Origin: Achatina immaculata
Taxonomy: Eukaryota; Mollusca; Gastropoda; Stylommatophora; Achatinidae
Reading direction: 5' to 3'
Length of the DNA: 64,000 bases
Assembly: GCA_009760885.1 (NCBI GenBank)
Contig: CM019716.1
Location: 2,733,501 to 2,797,500, forward strand
Each line of letters begins with the position of its first letter. The first letter of the stretch is position 1. Shown piece after piece: positions 53,927-64,000 of the stretch. Position numbers and translations under genes: made by a program. A model generated the notes under the pieces. It saw only the letters and a program-made list of their open reading frames with translations. It was not told where the DNA came from and ran no database searches.

Positions 53927-56900
53927 GCATTATGTGCAGATCCATCTGTATACACACGTATCCAGGTGTCACATGGATATTTGTCATCTAGAACACTAAG
54001 TGTGGCTATTGATCTTACAAGACTGCTCTGCATCTCACCATTCTGCACACCTTTCACTTCAGTCTGAATAGTTATTTGTGTATAATCTGTTTCTTTCCAT
54101 GGTGTATGCTCTGGTACAGATGATAATGGAGTGACTACAGTTGGAAGGTCAGGTATCAGCTTACGCATACGCTTGGCCTGATGAATGAAGCTACTTCTTT
54201 TAAGCCGTCCTAATGCCAAGTTATTGAATCTCTCCTTCAGGGGATGGCTTACAGAGCTAAGGAATTTTTCTCCCATGGTCATGACCTTTGTCTCTCTACG
54301 TTCCTTTAGCGGTTGAACACCAACTATTTTCTGCATTTCTACTATTGGTGTGGACCTCATGGCACCTGTGATAATCCGTAGTGACTGATTTTGAACCTTG
54401 TCTAGATTATGCAGCGTAGTGTTTGATGCTGTGCACCAAGATGTTGAGCCATATTCTAAATGTGGTAGAATACTTTGCTGATATACGTTCTTGAGGATTC
54501 TTTCACTAGCTCCCCATGTAGTCCCACTCAATTTTCTTAATATGGCTAGTTTTCTTCTGGCTTTTGCTTCTGCACTGTTGATGTGTTGCTTCCAAGTCAG
54601 TTTTGAGTCAAGAGTCACTCCTAAGTAAGTGGGTTGGTTGTCCATCCTTAAGGGTATTTCATTTACAACGATCTTACCTGCTTTCTGTTTAGATGAGAGG
54701 GTGAACAGAGTGGTACTTGATTTCTCTGTGTTGATACTTACACACCATTTGTTTGTCCATGATGTCAAGATGTCTGCTGCTCTTTGGAGTCTCTGTGTAG
54801 CAACTGTCGCATATTCATCTGTACACCACATGACCAGATCATCTGCATACAGTGCTGCTTTGATTCCATAAGGAAGTTCCTTGACCAGGTCATTAATGAA
54901 TACAAGGAATAGTGTAGGCGAAAGGACTCCTCCTTGTGGTACACCGTGTCGCAGAAGTACTTTCTGGCTTTTGTGTCCATCCATTACTACTCTAGCTCTT
55001 CTATTGTGTAAATAGGACTTTATCCAGTTGTAGTCTTCCATTCACATTGCAGTTTCTTAGTTTCCACAACAGACCTTTTTTCCATACTTTATCAAAGGCT
55101 TTCTTCAGGTCTATCCACGCTGCTAGTACAAGTTTTTTCTCTTGGAATGCATCCTCAATCTCTTGAGAGAGATAGGTCACTTGATCTTCCGTACTGTAGT
55201 ACTGCCTAAATCCTGCTTGTTGTGGAACGAGAAGGTTTTCACTTTCTAGGTACCATTTTAGCCTCAGGTCAATGATGCTTTCCATCGTTTTGCATAGGCA
55301 GCTAGTGAGACTGATTGGCCTGTAGCTGGAGGCAGTATCACTGTTTTTCCCTGGTTTTAGCAGTGGTACCATGCTTGCTTCCTTCCAGATTTGAGGTAAC
55401 TTACCTGTGCTCCAGCACATATTGAAAATATCCAACAGCTTTCCCATTGCTGCCATTCCCAGGTTCTTGATCATTTCATTGGACACTCCATCTGGTCCTG
55501 GTGATTTCCTTGGTTTCAGTTTACTAACTGCTAGGTCTAACTCACTGCGTGTGATTGGTGCATCCATGACCTCCACTTTTCTGACTTGTTCCTCCTCTTT
55601 CTGTGGCTCGATGCGCACTGTACGCTCCTTCTCTGAATGGATATCAATGGTGCAGTCCTGTGCAAACATGCGAGCAAAGTGATCTGCTACCTGCTTACCT
55701 GTAAGAGTTTTCCCATCCTCTATTAGTGTAACCTTTGTACTTCTTCCAGTACTCTCATCATTTAACTGTTTGATTAGTTTCCACAGTTTCCTTCCATCCT
55801 TTTCAAAGTTTATGGACTCTGTTTTCTCTCTCCAACTTTCCCGTCTGGCTTGCAGCTTTGCTCTCTGAAATTTGGCCTTAGAGTGTTGGTAATTATTGTG
55901 GTGTTCTTGGCATGGTCTATTTTCTGCTTGCTTTCGAGCTGCTTCCACGTCATCATGGAGTTTTCCCAGCTCACTAGACCAGTATGGTTTATAGTCCCTG
56001 CGAGCTCCTCTGGGAATGGTTTCACGAGCGGCCTGAAGGATACAAGCATTGAATTCCTTCACTATGCTGTTAATATCCTTACCTTCTATGGACAGCTGTC
56101 CCACCAGGATACCTGTACGATGTCTGTACACTGTCCAGTTTGCTTTTTTTTTAGTTCCATCTGGGGAGATGGCTACTTGTGTTAAGGAGTTCATTTTCTA
56201 TTGTCAGGAAGACTGGTCGATGGTCGCTACCTCCAAGTTGTTTTCCAACTTCACGTGTAATGTTCCACTTCAGATCTGGAGAGTGGAATGCCAGATCTGG
56301 TGTTGATTTTGTATGCCAAGCCCTTGAGTAAAATGTTGGGGGATCCATTGGCTGGTTGATCAGGAGAAGTCCATTATCATCCTGCCAGCACTCAACTTCC
56401 TCTCCTCTCTTGTCTATGTGGTCATAGCCCCAGCTCTGGGAATGGCTGTTAAAATCACCACAGACCATCAGTCTCTCTTTGTGTGGGATTGTTTCTAAAG
56501 CAAGTGGGCGGTCATTAGGACAGTAATAGTTAAGGAGGTGGAAATCTGTATTACTACTTTTTAGGTGGATCATCTGGTATGTACACTCCCACCTGACATG
56601 CGCTGATGTTATTCTTAACAAGTGAGTACTCCTCCTTTTCTTCTGTCCTGTCGGTCTGATCTAAAACACTGGTAGCCTCTGATTTTAAAGGCGGCATCTT
56701 TGGTTAGGTGTGTCTCCTGTATGCAGCATATACTTACCTGCTCTGCAAAAAGTATGTTCTCTAGTTCAACCTTTTTGCTATAGCCATCTCTAACACTGCT
56801 GACACCCTCAGCATTCCACTGCATTATTTTAAGTTCTTGCTTTTTGGCTATTTTCTTCTGTTGTATTTTTTGGCCAGTAGCTCTACTCTCATGTCTCCTG

Positions 56901-57420
56901 ACTCCACAAGACGAACAGAGAGGACCTCCAGTAGCATTGGGTGGACCCTTTCGAGGCAGGGGGCCCGGCATTGCACCTGCCTGGTTAGTCTTCACAGGGC
57001 GAGCACCATGTTTGAATACTGCAGATAGAGACATTTCATTAGCGATAATGCGTGTTACCCTGATTTTTGCGATGCGCCTTTTGGCTGGGTAACTCCAACT
57101 TCAGCATCTTTCATTGCTAGGGCAGACTGTGGTCTTGCTCGGACTGCCATGAAGACAGTGTGGCTGGCCTGGCCAAAACTTTGTTTTCCAGCCTCTGGTG
57201 GCTGAACGTAAGCCCCTTCTCCATGTCAGATGGTTTTGAGACAGTTCCACAAAGACACTCTGACTTTGAGATGAGGAATCTGATGAGTGCTTCAACGATA
57301 TCCATTCCCCGCCACCCATAGTCTACTGGCTCTGTTTTGTTTACATCATTCTGATAGCCATTGTTGTAAAGACCCATAAGCTTGTCACGTCCTGGATTCA
57401 TTGGTTTCACACCAGTCTTC
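53927..57420 (-). pseudogene. LINE with endonuclease, RT and RNase H, nearly full length but frameshifted
   Basis: Reading right to left. An ORF1-like remnant lies at 57410-57050. ORF2 starts near 57030 with a basic region and an APE-type endonuclease: MQWNAEGVSSV, ICCIQETHLT, then after a frameshift VCGDFNSHSQSWGYD and GGSDHRPVFLTIE. The RT follows in the frame 56194-55001: LKPRKSPGPDGVSNEMIKNL, NSDTASSYRPISLTSCLCK, PQQAGFRQYYSTED and AAWIDLKKAFDKVW. The next frame, 55041-53914, carries HGVPQGGVLSPTLF, ALYADDLVMW, QPTYLGVTLDSKLTWKQHIN and ILPHLEYGSTSWCTAS. It closes with WIRVYTDGSAHNA, the first RNase H catalytic motif. The rest of RNase H is replaced by the beta LINE. Catalytic residues of endonuclease and RT are intact, so only about three frameshifts and the truncation kill it. 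Confidence 0.93.
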
Positions 57421-57624
57421 CCTCATCCCCGCCAGAGATCTCCATGTCCCCATCCGTCCACCAACCTGACATTACATTTTACAAAAATAATAATTACAAT
57501 TAGTGTTGATTGCTACATGTTTCTGGGCTACAGAGGTAGGTCAGAGTTTTTAAGCAAACAGATCTATGTTCCCTGTCTCACAAACACTATGTTAAGATAA
57601 GTGTGCTCTTAACACAGTTGTTCC
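57421..57624. other. short spacer, nothing recognised
   Basis: It may include 5' UTR of the preceding LINE. Confidence 0.3.
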
Positions 57625-58205
57625 CAGGGGGATGTCATCAGCAAAATCAAGATCTTCTAGTTGGGTCCCATGTACCCAGTCAATACCTGTGTTACCTGTG
57701 CAGCATTTTTTTCATTATGAAGTCTATTGCAATTCCAAAAGCAAATGAGACGTATACATCCTTGTTTCACACCTGTTTCAATCTGGAACCATTCACTCAT
57801 CCCTTCTTCTGTCTTGACTGCACAAACATATCCGTTGTATAAGTCATTAATGATGTTGACAATTTTAGATGGTATTCCATATAGACTTAAAATTCTCCAT
57901 AATGAATCTCTATGTATGCTATCAAATGCATACATAAGTTCAGTATTAATGGTTTCTGCTTTTCAATATGTTCTTCAAGTATTATTCTGAGAGTAAAGAT
58001 CTTGTCGAGGCAGCTTCTCCCTTTTCGAAATCCTGCTTGTTCTTCTGTCATTGCAGTATCCACTATATCTTTAAGTCTATTCAAAATGACCTTGCAAAAT
58101 ACTTTTGACACATCTGATATTAAGGTTACTCCTCTCCAATTGTTACAGTAACTAAGGTTGACTTTTTTTTGGTATTTGAACAGTGATTCCTTTTTTTCCA
58201 TTTAG
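57625..58205 (-). pseudogene. beta LINE: RT palm only, truncated at both ends
   Basis: From the right: EKKESLFKYQKKVNLSY, CNNWRGVTLISDVSKVF, EEQAGFRKGRSCLDKIF, EEHIEKQKPLILN (a deletion removes FIDFKKAFD), DSIHRDSLWRILSLYGIPSK, GVKQGCIRL, TQVLTGYMGPN and a final DFADD trace at 57630. The 3' third seen in other beta copies is missing, which is unusual for target-primed insertions and implies a later deletion or rearrangement. Confidence 0.9.
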
Positions 58206-58335
58206 AAGTTCATTAGTTCAACCAAATAGTGACATGAAACAATTACTTGACTGACATGTTTGACTGACATGTTTTACTTCACTGCCAACTACATAACTCT
58301 TTACAGGAGCCATAATAGAAAACTCTGACGATGTC

Positions 58336-58580
58336 CTTATCGATTCTCGGGCCTTTTGGCTAAGATCAAAGTGGCTGAGGTCAAAGTGTCCTCTTGGCAG
58401 GTACCCTGATCAACATGCCCTTTGGTTAAACAAAGGCGTCGTTATTTTTTAACTAAACGAGATGCCCGAGGCCTGCCTTGCACACGGAATGGCGGGAGTA
58501 AGGTCTACATCTCGTTACGGGTGGACCCAGTTGGCTGCAGCACCGGGTCACGGCCTGTTCTTTTCGTCGTCTTAAAAAAG
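58336..58580 (+). ncRNA. U2 snRNA-like 5' end on an unknown body (pseudogene or SINE)
   Basis: ATCGATTCTCGGGCC, TTTTGGCTAAGATCAA and AGTG match the first 35 or so bases of U2 snRNA, with one inserted G. The match then stops: the branch-site pairing region (GUAGUA) is absent, and the 15-base block GGCTAAGATCAAAGT is instead tandemly repeated as GGCTGAGGTCAAAGT. The following 200 bases are not U2. A true U2 gene is ruled out. Confidence 0.65.
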
Positions 58581-59359
58581 AAAAAGAGGAGCATTCTTTG
58601 CACAAATCAAGCTTACATAACACAATCAATAATACTTTGCGCTTTAAGATGGGAAAATCCCATTTTGCAGCTAATCCTAATCCTAACAACAATCTTATCT
58701 CACTGAGAACAAGTGCAACTCAGGCTTCTGTATCTACGAGTATATTCTTAATCATCTCAATAAAAATCATTCTCTGAAACTACCTGGAATAATCACATAA
58801 TAATAATAATAATCTTTCTTTCACACTCCTTAAATATCCTACCCTATTTTTTCATAAAACTTCCCGAAGTTTCCCTCCCAAGAAACACAAAAAGCATGAT
58901 CCTGTTTACTGACCTTCAGAGAAAAACTCCCTGGACATTCCGAAAAGAACTTTTGTTTCTAACCTTGGCTGATTGACAGAACATGTCAGTGTGAAATTCA
59001 TTATTTCCCGACACTTTCCCAAGGTCTCAGACTGACCTTTAGTCGAACCATAACTACGTCATTCAAGGGCTTTAACCAATTATTCAAATTACTAACTTTA
59101 ACCTGGATTATATCCCTTATATGAGAATCGATCCATCGTAATAGTAAATTTTCCATTATACTGTTATAACGTGTCCGGAGTGCACAGATGATGATCCAAA
59201 CCAGAAACAATACCAAAGGGAGGATACTCCGGTAGCATGGTCTGAAAAGAGAGGATCGGGATCTGGGAAGCTGAATATCATTAATCCAGAATAGCATTAA
59301 TCCAGAATGACATGCAATGGGCTGGATCGGAAGTAAATGGTGAGGACGTTTTTTTAAAC
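58581..59359. other. intergenic, nothing recognised
   Basis: A short (AAT)n run lies at 58800-58813. No genes are seen. Confidence 0.45.
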
Positions 59360-60490
59360 ACTGCAGCGGTCGTAAGTATCTTGCTCAGCTACTTCATGAC
59401 ATAAGTATCTTGCTCAACTACTTCATGACATAAGTATCTTGCTCAGCTACTTCATGACATAAGTATCTTGCTCAGCTACTTCATGACATAAGTATCTTGC
59501 TCAACTACTTCAAGACATAAGTATCTTGCTCAACTACTTCATGACATAAGTATCTTGCTCAGCTACTTCAAGACATAAGTATCTTGCTCAGCTACTTCAT
59601 GACATAAGTATCTTGCTCAACTACTTCATGACATAAGTATCTTGCTCAGCTACTTCATGACATAAGTATCTTGCTCAGCTACTTCATGACATAAGTATCT
59701 TGCTCAACTACTTCAAGACATAAGTATCTTGCTCAACTACTTCATGACATAAGTATCTTGCTCAACTACTTCAAGACATAAGTATCTTGCTCAACTACTT
59801 CAAGACATAAGTATCTTGCTCAACTACTTCATGACATAAGTATCTTGCTCAACTACTTCATGACATAAGTATCTTGCTCAACTACTTCAAGACATAAGTA
59901 TCTTGCTCAACTACTTCATGACATAAGTATCTTGCTCAACTACTTCAAGACATAAGTATCTTGCTCAACTACATGATGACATAAGTATCTTGCTCAACTA
60001 CTTCATGACATAAGTATCTTGCTCAACTACTTCAAGACATAAGTATCTTGCTCAACTACTTCATGACATAAGTATCTTGCTCAACTACTTCAAGACATAA
60101 GTATCTTGCTCAACTACTTCAAGACATAAGTATCTTGCTCAGCTACTTCAAGACATAAGTATCTTGCTCAACTACTTCAAGACATAAGTATCTTGCTCAA
60201 CTACATGATGACATAAGTATCTTGCTCAACTACATGATGACATAAGTATCTTGCTCAACTACTTCATGACATAAGTATCTTGCTCAACTACTTCAAGACA
60301 TAAGTATCTTGCTCAACTACTTCAAGACATAAGTATCTTGCTCAACTACTTCATGACATAAGTATCTTGCTCAACTACTTCATGACATAAGTATCTTGCT
60401 CAACTACATGATGACATAAGTATCTTGCTCATCTACTTGATGACATAATTATCTTGCTCATCTACTTGATGACATAAGCATCTTGGTGAA
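59360..60490. repeat. 29-bp minisatellite, about 38 copies
   Basis: The unit is CATAAGTATCTTGCTCAACT plus ACTTCATGA, repeated head to tail for 1.1 kb. Variation is mostly at two places: CAACT or CAGCT in the middle, and CTTCATGA, CTTCAAGA or CATGATGA at the end. The last three units are the most diverged. Confidence 0.95.
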
Positions 60491-60799
60491 CTACTGGATG
60501 GATCTTATCAATCAGAATCTTCTTGGACAGGTCAAAGCAGAGAACCGCTGAACTCTTGTTTGTTGGCCACTATTAACTGCGCTGCTCCTGGTCATTCTTC
60601 TCGTTATTCCGTCTTCCTGAAGCTGTGGACGTTACTTGCAGCCGACGCCGACGAGACTTGAGAATACAGGAAGCATGTAAACTAAAAATGTTAAAACCCG
60701 GAGTTGATCTAAAAACATGCTTCTCAGCAGGATCCACCACCAAAGAGACCACAGTCATTCCCTGTTAGCAAGGCTGGCTCTAGTACTAGAAGCACTAGT
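60491..60799. other. no gene seen
   Basis: No recognisable features lie between the minisatellite and the S2-like repeat. Confidence 0.4.
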
Positions 60800-61080
60800 G
60801 GAATGATGAGACATGGTCTTGGCCAGCTCTCATTCGTCGACCCTGATAAATGTGCTAATGTTTGCTGCTCGCCTGTTGATCAGAAGGTCCAGACTTCGAC
60901 TTCACACTGGGGGAAAAGGCGAGGAAAGGGGGGGGGGGGGGTTAATTTTTCGGACCTTGAGACACCGGTGTCAAAAAATGGGTCCAATATGTTTCTCTAG
61001 AAAAAAAACAAAACAAAGGTAGTGAGGACAAGCGCTGACCATATCTGTATTGTTCTAGAAATGTGAAGGCACTAACGCTT
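60800..61080 (+). repeat. S2-like diverged SINE with G homopolymer
   Basis: GTGCTAATGTTTGCTGCTCGCC and AAGGTCCAGACTTCGAC sit at tRNA-like A/B box spacing, followed by a run of about 14 G. AAAATGGGTCC and CTGACCATATCTGTATTG resemble the S2 body at 9805-10010. A weak call. Confidence 0.35.
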
Positions 61081-61461
61081 CACATTCCTTCGGGATGCAA
61101 ATGCTACGGGACGTAGTTCTGATACCGGCACAGCCATCTTTCAAAGTCATTACACACTTCATAATCACATTGATCTTTGACTTTACCTTCTTTGTCTTTT
61201 TATCTCAGGCTTTGATGCTGGCCTCAGATATAAACTTTGCTATTGTTTCCCTGGACTTAATTTCTTCATATAGCTTTTCTTTCAGTGAGATTACAGAGGA
61301 CCACAGTTATTCCCATGACTGTTTATACAACCTGCATGCAGTTTTTTACTTCAAACTAAACAGAGCAATTCATTTCACCAATAGCATCCTGTCATATACA
61401 TGAAAGATACCTATTTCACACAATGTAAGTCAAGCTGTATGTTGTAGAAACGACAATCTTC
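61081..61461. other. upstream region of receptor 3
   Basis: It contains a 102-codon open frame without family features. TAGCTTTTCTTTCAG (about 61275) could be a 3' splice site for an intron in the 5' UTR, but no donor can be tied to it. Confidence 0.3.
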
Positions 61462-62466
61462 ATGGAAATAGGAAACGGCTCATCATTCTGGACTCTGGTA
61501 ACTGACGATTGTCGGAGAGTATTCGAAATTGTGAACCATGTAGTTTTAATAGGCTTCATTTGTGTGTTCGGAATAACTACCAATATCGTCAACATTGTGG
61601 TTTTCTGTAAACAAGGACTCAACAACACCATGAACATCAGCCTGTTCGGTATAGCCATCTCTGACCTGAGCAGCCTCGTCACGCTTGGGTGGCTGGTCAT
61701 TTGTTTGAATCCGTTCTCAGAGAGTGCAGATTTGCCGTATGTGCCGAATGAAGTCCAATATCTGACAGGAGGTTGGCCACATGTATCCTTCACCAGAACC
61801 ACGTCCTGGATCACGATGTACATCACAGCTGAGAGGTGTCTCTGTATAGCTGTTCCGCTGAAGGTGAAACAGATCATAACTCCAGGAAGAACAAAACTTA
61901 TAGTAGTTTCTATTTTTATCTTCATGACGCTGTCCTTAGCCCCCGAGTACTCTACAGTCTACTTCGGCTTGAAACACGACCCACACAGAAACACGACTCG
62001 TGTGGGATTAATTTTCACTAGCGAAAGAGCTTCTCTGGAAGGGTTCGTCTTCATTCTACACTCTGCCCTGGGAATGACCTCCTTCTTTACAGTATTTGTT
62101 CTGACAATAGCCCTCGTTCTCAAGCTCAAACGCAAGTCAACGTGGCGCAAGGAATCAACCTTTGACAGCCAACAGTCAGAAGCGATCTCATCACGTGACA
62201 AAAAAACAATGGCCATGGTTGTGCTTATTTCTGTTGTTTTAATCGTTTGTTTCATCCCAAGCGTTACTTTTCAGCTGGTGGTATTTTTCAAGCCAGAATT
62301 CAGTATAATTGGGAACTACTCCAACATTTTCCACGTTTGCTGGTCCATCGCCTTCTTGTTTGAAGCCATCAACTCAAGCGTGAACATTTTCCTATACTAC
62401 AACATGAGCACAAAATACAGAGACACGTTCAAAGAAATATTTTTGAGAGCAAAAGTGGTTGACTAG
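61462..62466 (+). CDS. Rhodopsin-class GPCR 3, gastropod chemosensory receptor type
   Basis: A 334-residue single-exon receptor, ungapped against receptor 1 and about three quarters identical to it by eye. The start is the first in-frame ATG and aligns with receptor 1's start. The N-terminus has a possible N-glycosylation site (NGS at 5). TM1 holds ITTNIVNIVVF, TM2 holds GIAISDLSSLVTLGWLVICL, the DRY-position motif is ERC (124-126), TM6 has VCFIPS and TM7 has NSSVNIFLYYN. The second extracellular loop keeps the NTT sequon. The third intracellular loop (KRKSTWRKESTFDSQQSEAI) is rich in Ser/Thr and basic residues. Synonymous differences from receptors 1 and 2 are many and even, and its codons are more GC-rich, consistent with an older split under purifying selection. 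No disruption. Confidence 0.93.
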   Translation: MEIGNGSSFWTLVTDDCRRVFEIVNHVVLIGFICVFGITTNIVNIVVFCKQGLNNTMNISLFGIAISDLSSLVTLGWLVICLNPFSESADLPYVPNEVQYLTGGWPHVSFTRTTSWITMYITAERCLCIAVPLKVKQIITPGRTKLIVVSIFIFMTLSLAPEYSTVYFGLKHDPHRNTTRVGLIFTSERASLEGFVFILHSALGMTSFFTVFVLTIALVLKLKRKSTWRKESTFDSQQSEAISSRDKKTMAMVVLISVVLIVCFIPSVTFQLVVFFKPEFSIIGNYSNIFHVCWSIAFLFEAINSSVNIFLYYNMSTKYRDTFKEIFLRAKVVD

Positions 62467-63054
62467 AATTGCAGTTTTGTCGCTAGCTATTTACGTCATT
62501 TTAGTTTACATGTATAAACAGTCTTTTGCAGATGCTAACATGGCAGTATTATGGTAAAAGTTTAAAAAAAAACCAAGAAGCAATTATGAAATAATTTGTG
62601 AAATTAAACTTAATGCCCTTGGTTGGTTGCATGTTTATTTGTTGCTAAATTAGTCTAAATTTCCACTAAAAAAGTTTGAGACTTGTGTCTCTGACGTGTG
62701 GGGTAAGATCTTGCATTAAAAGACAATGTAAGGTAGGCCGTACAGCCAGAATGTTGTTCTATTAAGTCGCTTTCTAAATTATTATGTATAGTGTATTTGT
62801 AGTTGTGAAATGATCTTTGATTCTCAAGGCAGCGACATTTGTCAAGGTTTGGTTTCAGCCGACCGGAATTTTGTTCGTTATAATTTGCTGAGCATTTTGA
62901 TGTATTGTTTGCCATATGAGCATCACCACTTCATCGGTATCATCATCATTTTATGAAGGAGTTGACTCAAACTGCTCTGGTTACTACTCCACGTCCTCTT
63001 AAATTGTTCTTGTCCATTGCCTGAATTATGTATAATGTTTCAGCTCTAGTGAAT
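62467..63054. other. receptor 3 downstream region
   Basis: No gene or repeat is recognised. A short A-run lies at about 62562. Confidence 0.4.
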
Positions 63055-63570
63055 AGTCAGTCATTTGCATGCCCCTTGCGGAACTTAGTCTCCCTAACAA
63101 CCTTCAAGTAGGCCTCTCACTTGTAAGCAGGATGCCCTGCTGCTGATGCATCCATTTGGAGATTATCAGCAATGTCTTACAGCCATCTTCGCCTTCGTCT
63201 TTACTCGCTTTCTTTTTCCCATTATGTATCCTTCCAAGACGGTCTTCTCTAAATTATCATGACGTTTAATATGTCCAAAATATTTAAGTTTTCTCTATTT
63301 AATCCTCTTTACTAGCCAACCTTCTTCAATATTAAGTTCTTACAGTATGGATACATTTATGCTTTTTTGTGTCCATTATATTTGAAAAACTCTTCTGTAG
63401 CATTTACATTCAAAGGCATTTATGTGTTTCTCAGCTGTTTTGTTAAGTGTCCAGGTCTCACAGGCATATGCTGCGACGGGAAAGATGCATGCCCTCAAAA
63501 ATCTTATTTTTTGGTAGTTCTGTCTGTTCTTCTCTACATCCTCTTTAGTTGTTTTATTTTTTGAAGAGAT
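63055..63570 (-). pseudogene. alpha LINE: RT 3' end
   Basis: Minus-strand blocks, frameshifted, are a KQLKKM/QTDRTTKK-like start, FLRACIFPVAAYACETW, LNKTAEKHINAFECKCYR, RVFQI, WLVKRIK, KYFGHIKRHDNLEKTVLEGY, MGKRK, AGHPAYK and KGHAND-like, ending in GACT/ATGA-type sequence near 63057. Confidence 0.88.
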
Positions 63571-63574
63571 TAAT

Positions 63575-64000
63575 TAATTATTTATTTATTGTTCCTTGAA
63601 GTTGCGCAGCCATCTATGTCGGTGTCTTCTGCTTGTTCTCTTCCCTTCAATGTTGCCTTCAAGTATAGTCTTCAGTATAGTCTTCAATATAGTATTATAC
63701 CTATTGACATGCCCAAAGTATCTCAGTAGTCTTTGTCTTATGTTTTTCAATATTTTTCTTGTCAATTCCAGCTATTCTGTCACTTCGTTGTTCTCTTTTC
63801 TGTCTACTTGATTCGCCCTATTTTTCTGTATGTCCACATTTCAAGGGCTTCTGTTTTCTTTCCTGTTGAATTATTAAGGTCCTGGCTTCTGCACCATAAA
63901 GGAATATTGAATATATGTAGCATTTTACTATACGTAATCTCAGTTGCTGTGATACTGGCTTTAACGAAAGGATCCTCCTCATTTTATCGTGCGTGTTTTT
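63575..64000 (-). pseudogene. LINE RT C-terminal fragment, running off the window
   Basis: The minus strand reads KMRRILSLKPVSQQLRLRIV, KCYIYSIFLYGAEARTL, KPLKCG, RQKREQRSDRIAGI and ILWACQ, ending with MAAQLQGT and an AAT-rich tail at 63568-63590. It is related in layout to delta/epsilon but distinct. The 5' part lies beyond position 64000. Confidence 0.8.

Noticed and set aside
58336..58380. A working U2 snRNA gene
   Set aside because: The branch-site recognition region, Sm site and 3' stem-loops are missing.
61095..61403. A 102-codon frame just upstream of receptor 3
   Set aside because: No domain, paralog or repeat match is visible. The hydrophobic runs are what AT-rich DNA gives.

Overview
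Organism and character. The window looks like animal nuclear DNA, most likely from a heterobranch gastropod such as a sea slug. Three observations support this. There are three single-exon rhodopsin-class GPCRs of the type known as gastropod chemosensory receptors. There is a reverse-strand fragment of the 18S rRNA 5' end with gastropod-like bases. The remaining coding potential is almost entirely decayed non-LTR retrotransposons of several families. The lineage call comes from remembered family signatures, not from a search. No bacterial, organellar or viral gene set is visible.

Host genes. Only three open reading frames look like intact host genes: receptors at 11077-12081, 40018-41094 and 61462-62466. 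All are on the + strand, intronless and clearly paralogous (334, 358 and 334 codons). They form a dispersed tandem array with about 28 kb and 20 kb of transposon-rich DNA between members.

Layout. 1-6.2 kb: a LINE fragment, two duplicated non-coding modules, a 1.5-kb internally repetitive element (R1) and two alpha-LINE 3' ends. 6.3-9.7 kb: a nested stack in which a degenerate X element is split by an alpha LINE, which is split by a beta LINE. 9.8-12.1 kb: a tRNA-derived SINE, a 36-bp minisatellite and receptor 1. 12.2-19.2 kb: gamma, beta and alpha LINE pieces, R1 copy 2 and an RTE-tail-like repeat. 19.2-24.2 kb: an LTR-like candidate and an RT/RNase H pseudogene. 24.2-37.1 kb: duplicated modules, hairpins, a mariner deletion derivative, SINEs and many LINE pieces, including a head-to-head alpha pair. 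37-41.1 kb: a quiet stretch, an epsilon LINE and receptor 2. 41.3-50.4 kb: SINEs, minisatellites, a CR1-like fragment, R1 copy 3 fused to rDNA, a decayed mariner, and alpha and beta LINEs. 52-58.6 kb: a TX1-like fragment, a near-complete endonuclease/RT/RNase H LINE cut by a beta LINE, and a U2-headed sequence. 59.3-62.5 kb: a 1.1-kb 29-bp minisatellite and receptor 3. 63-64 kb: two more LINE ends.

How it fits together. Non-coding modules that lie in similar order upstream of receptors 1 and 2 (and in part 3) suggest that receptor-plus-flank blocks were duplicated and then heavily invaded by LINEs. Receptors 1 and 2 share one internal tract that is far more similar than the rest of the gene, which suggests gene conversion. 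LINE families are named alpha, beta, gamma, delta, epsilon and zeta here for bookkeeping only. All identity counts are hand counts.
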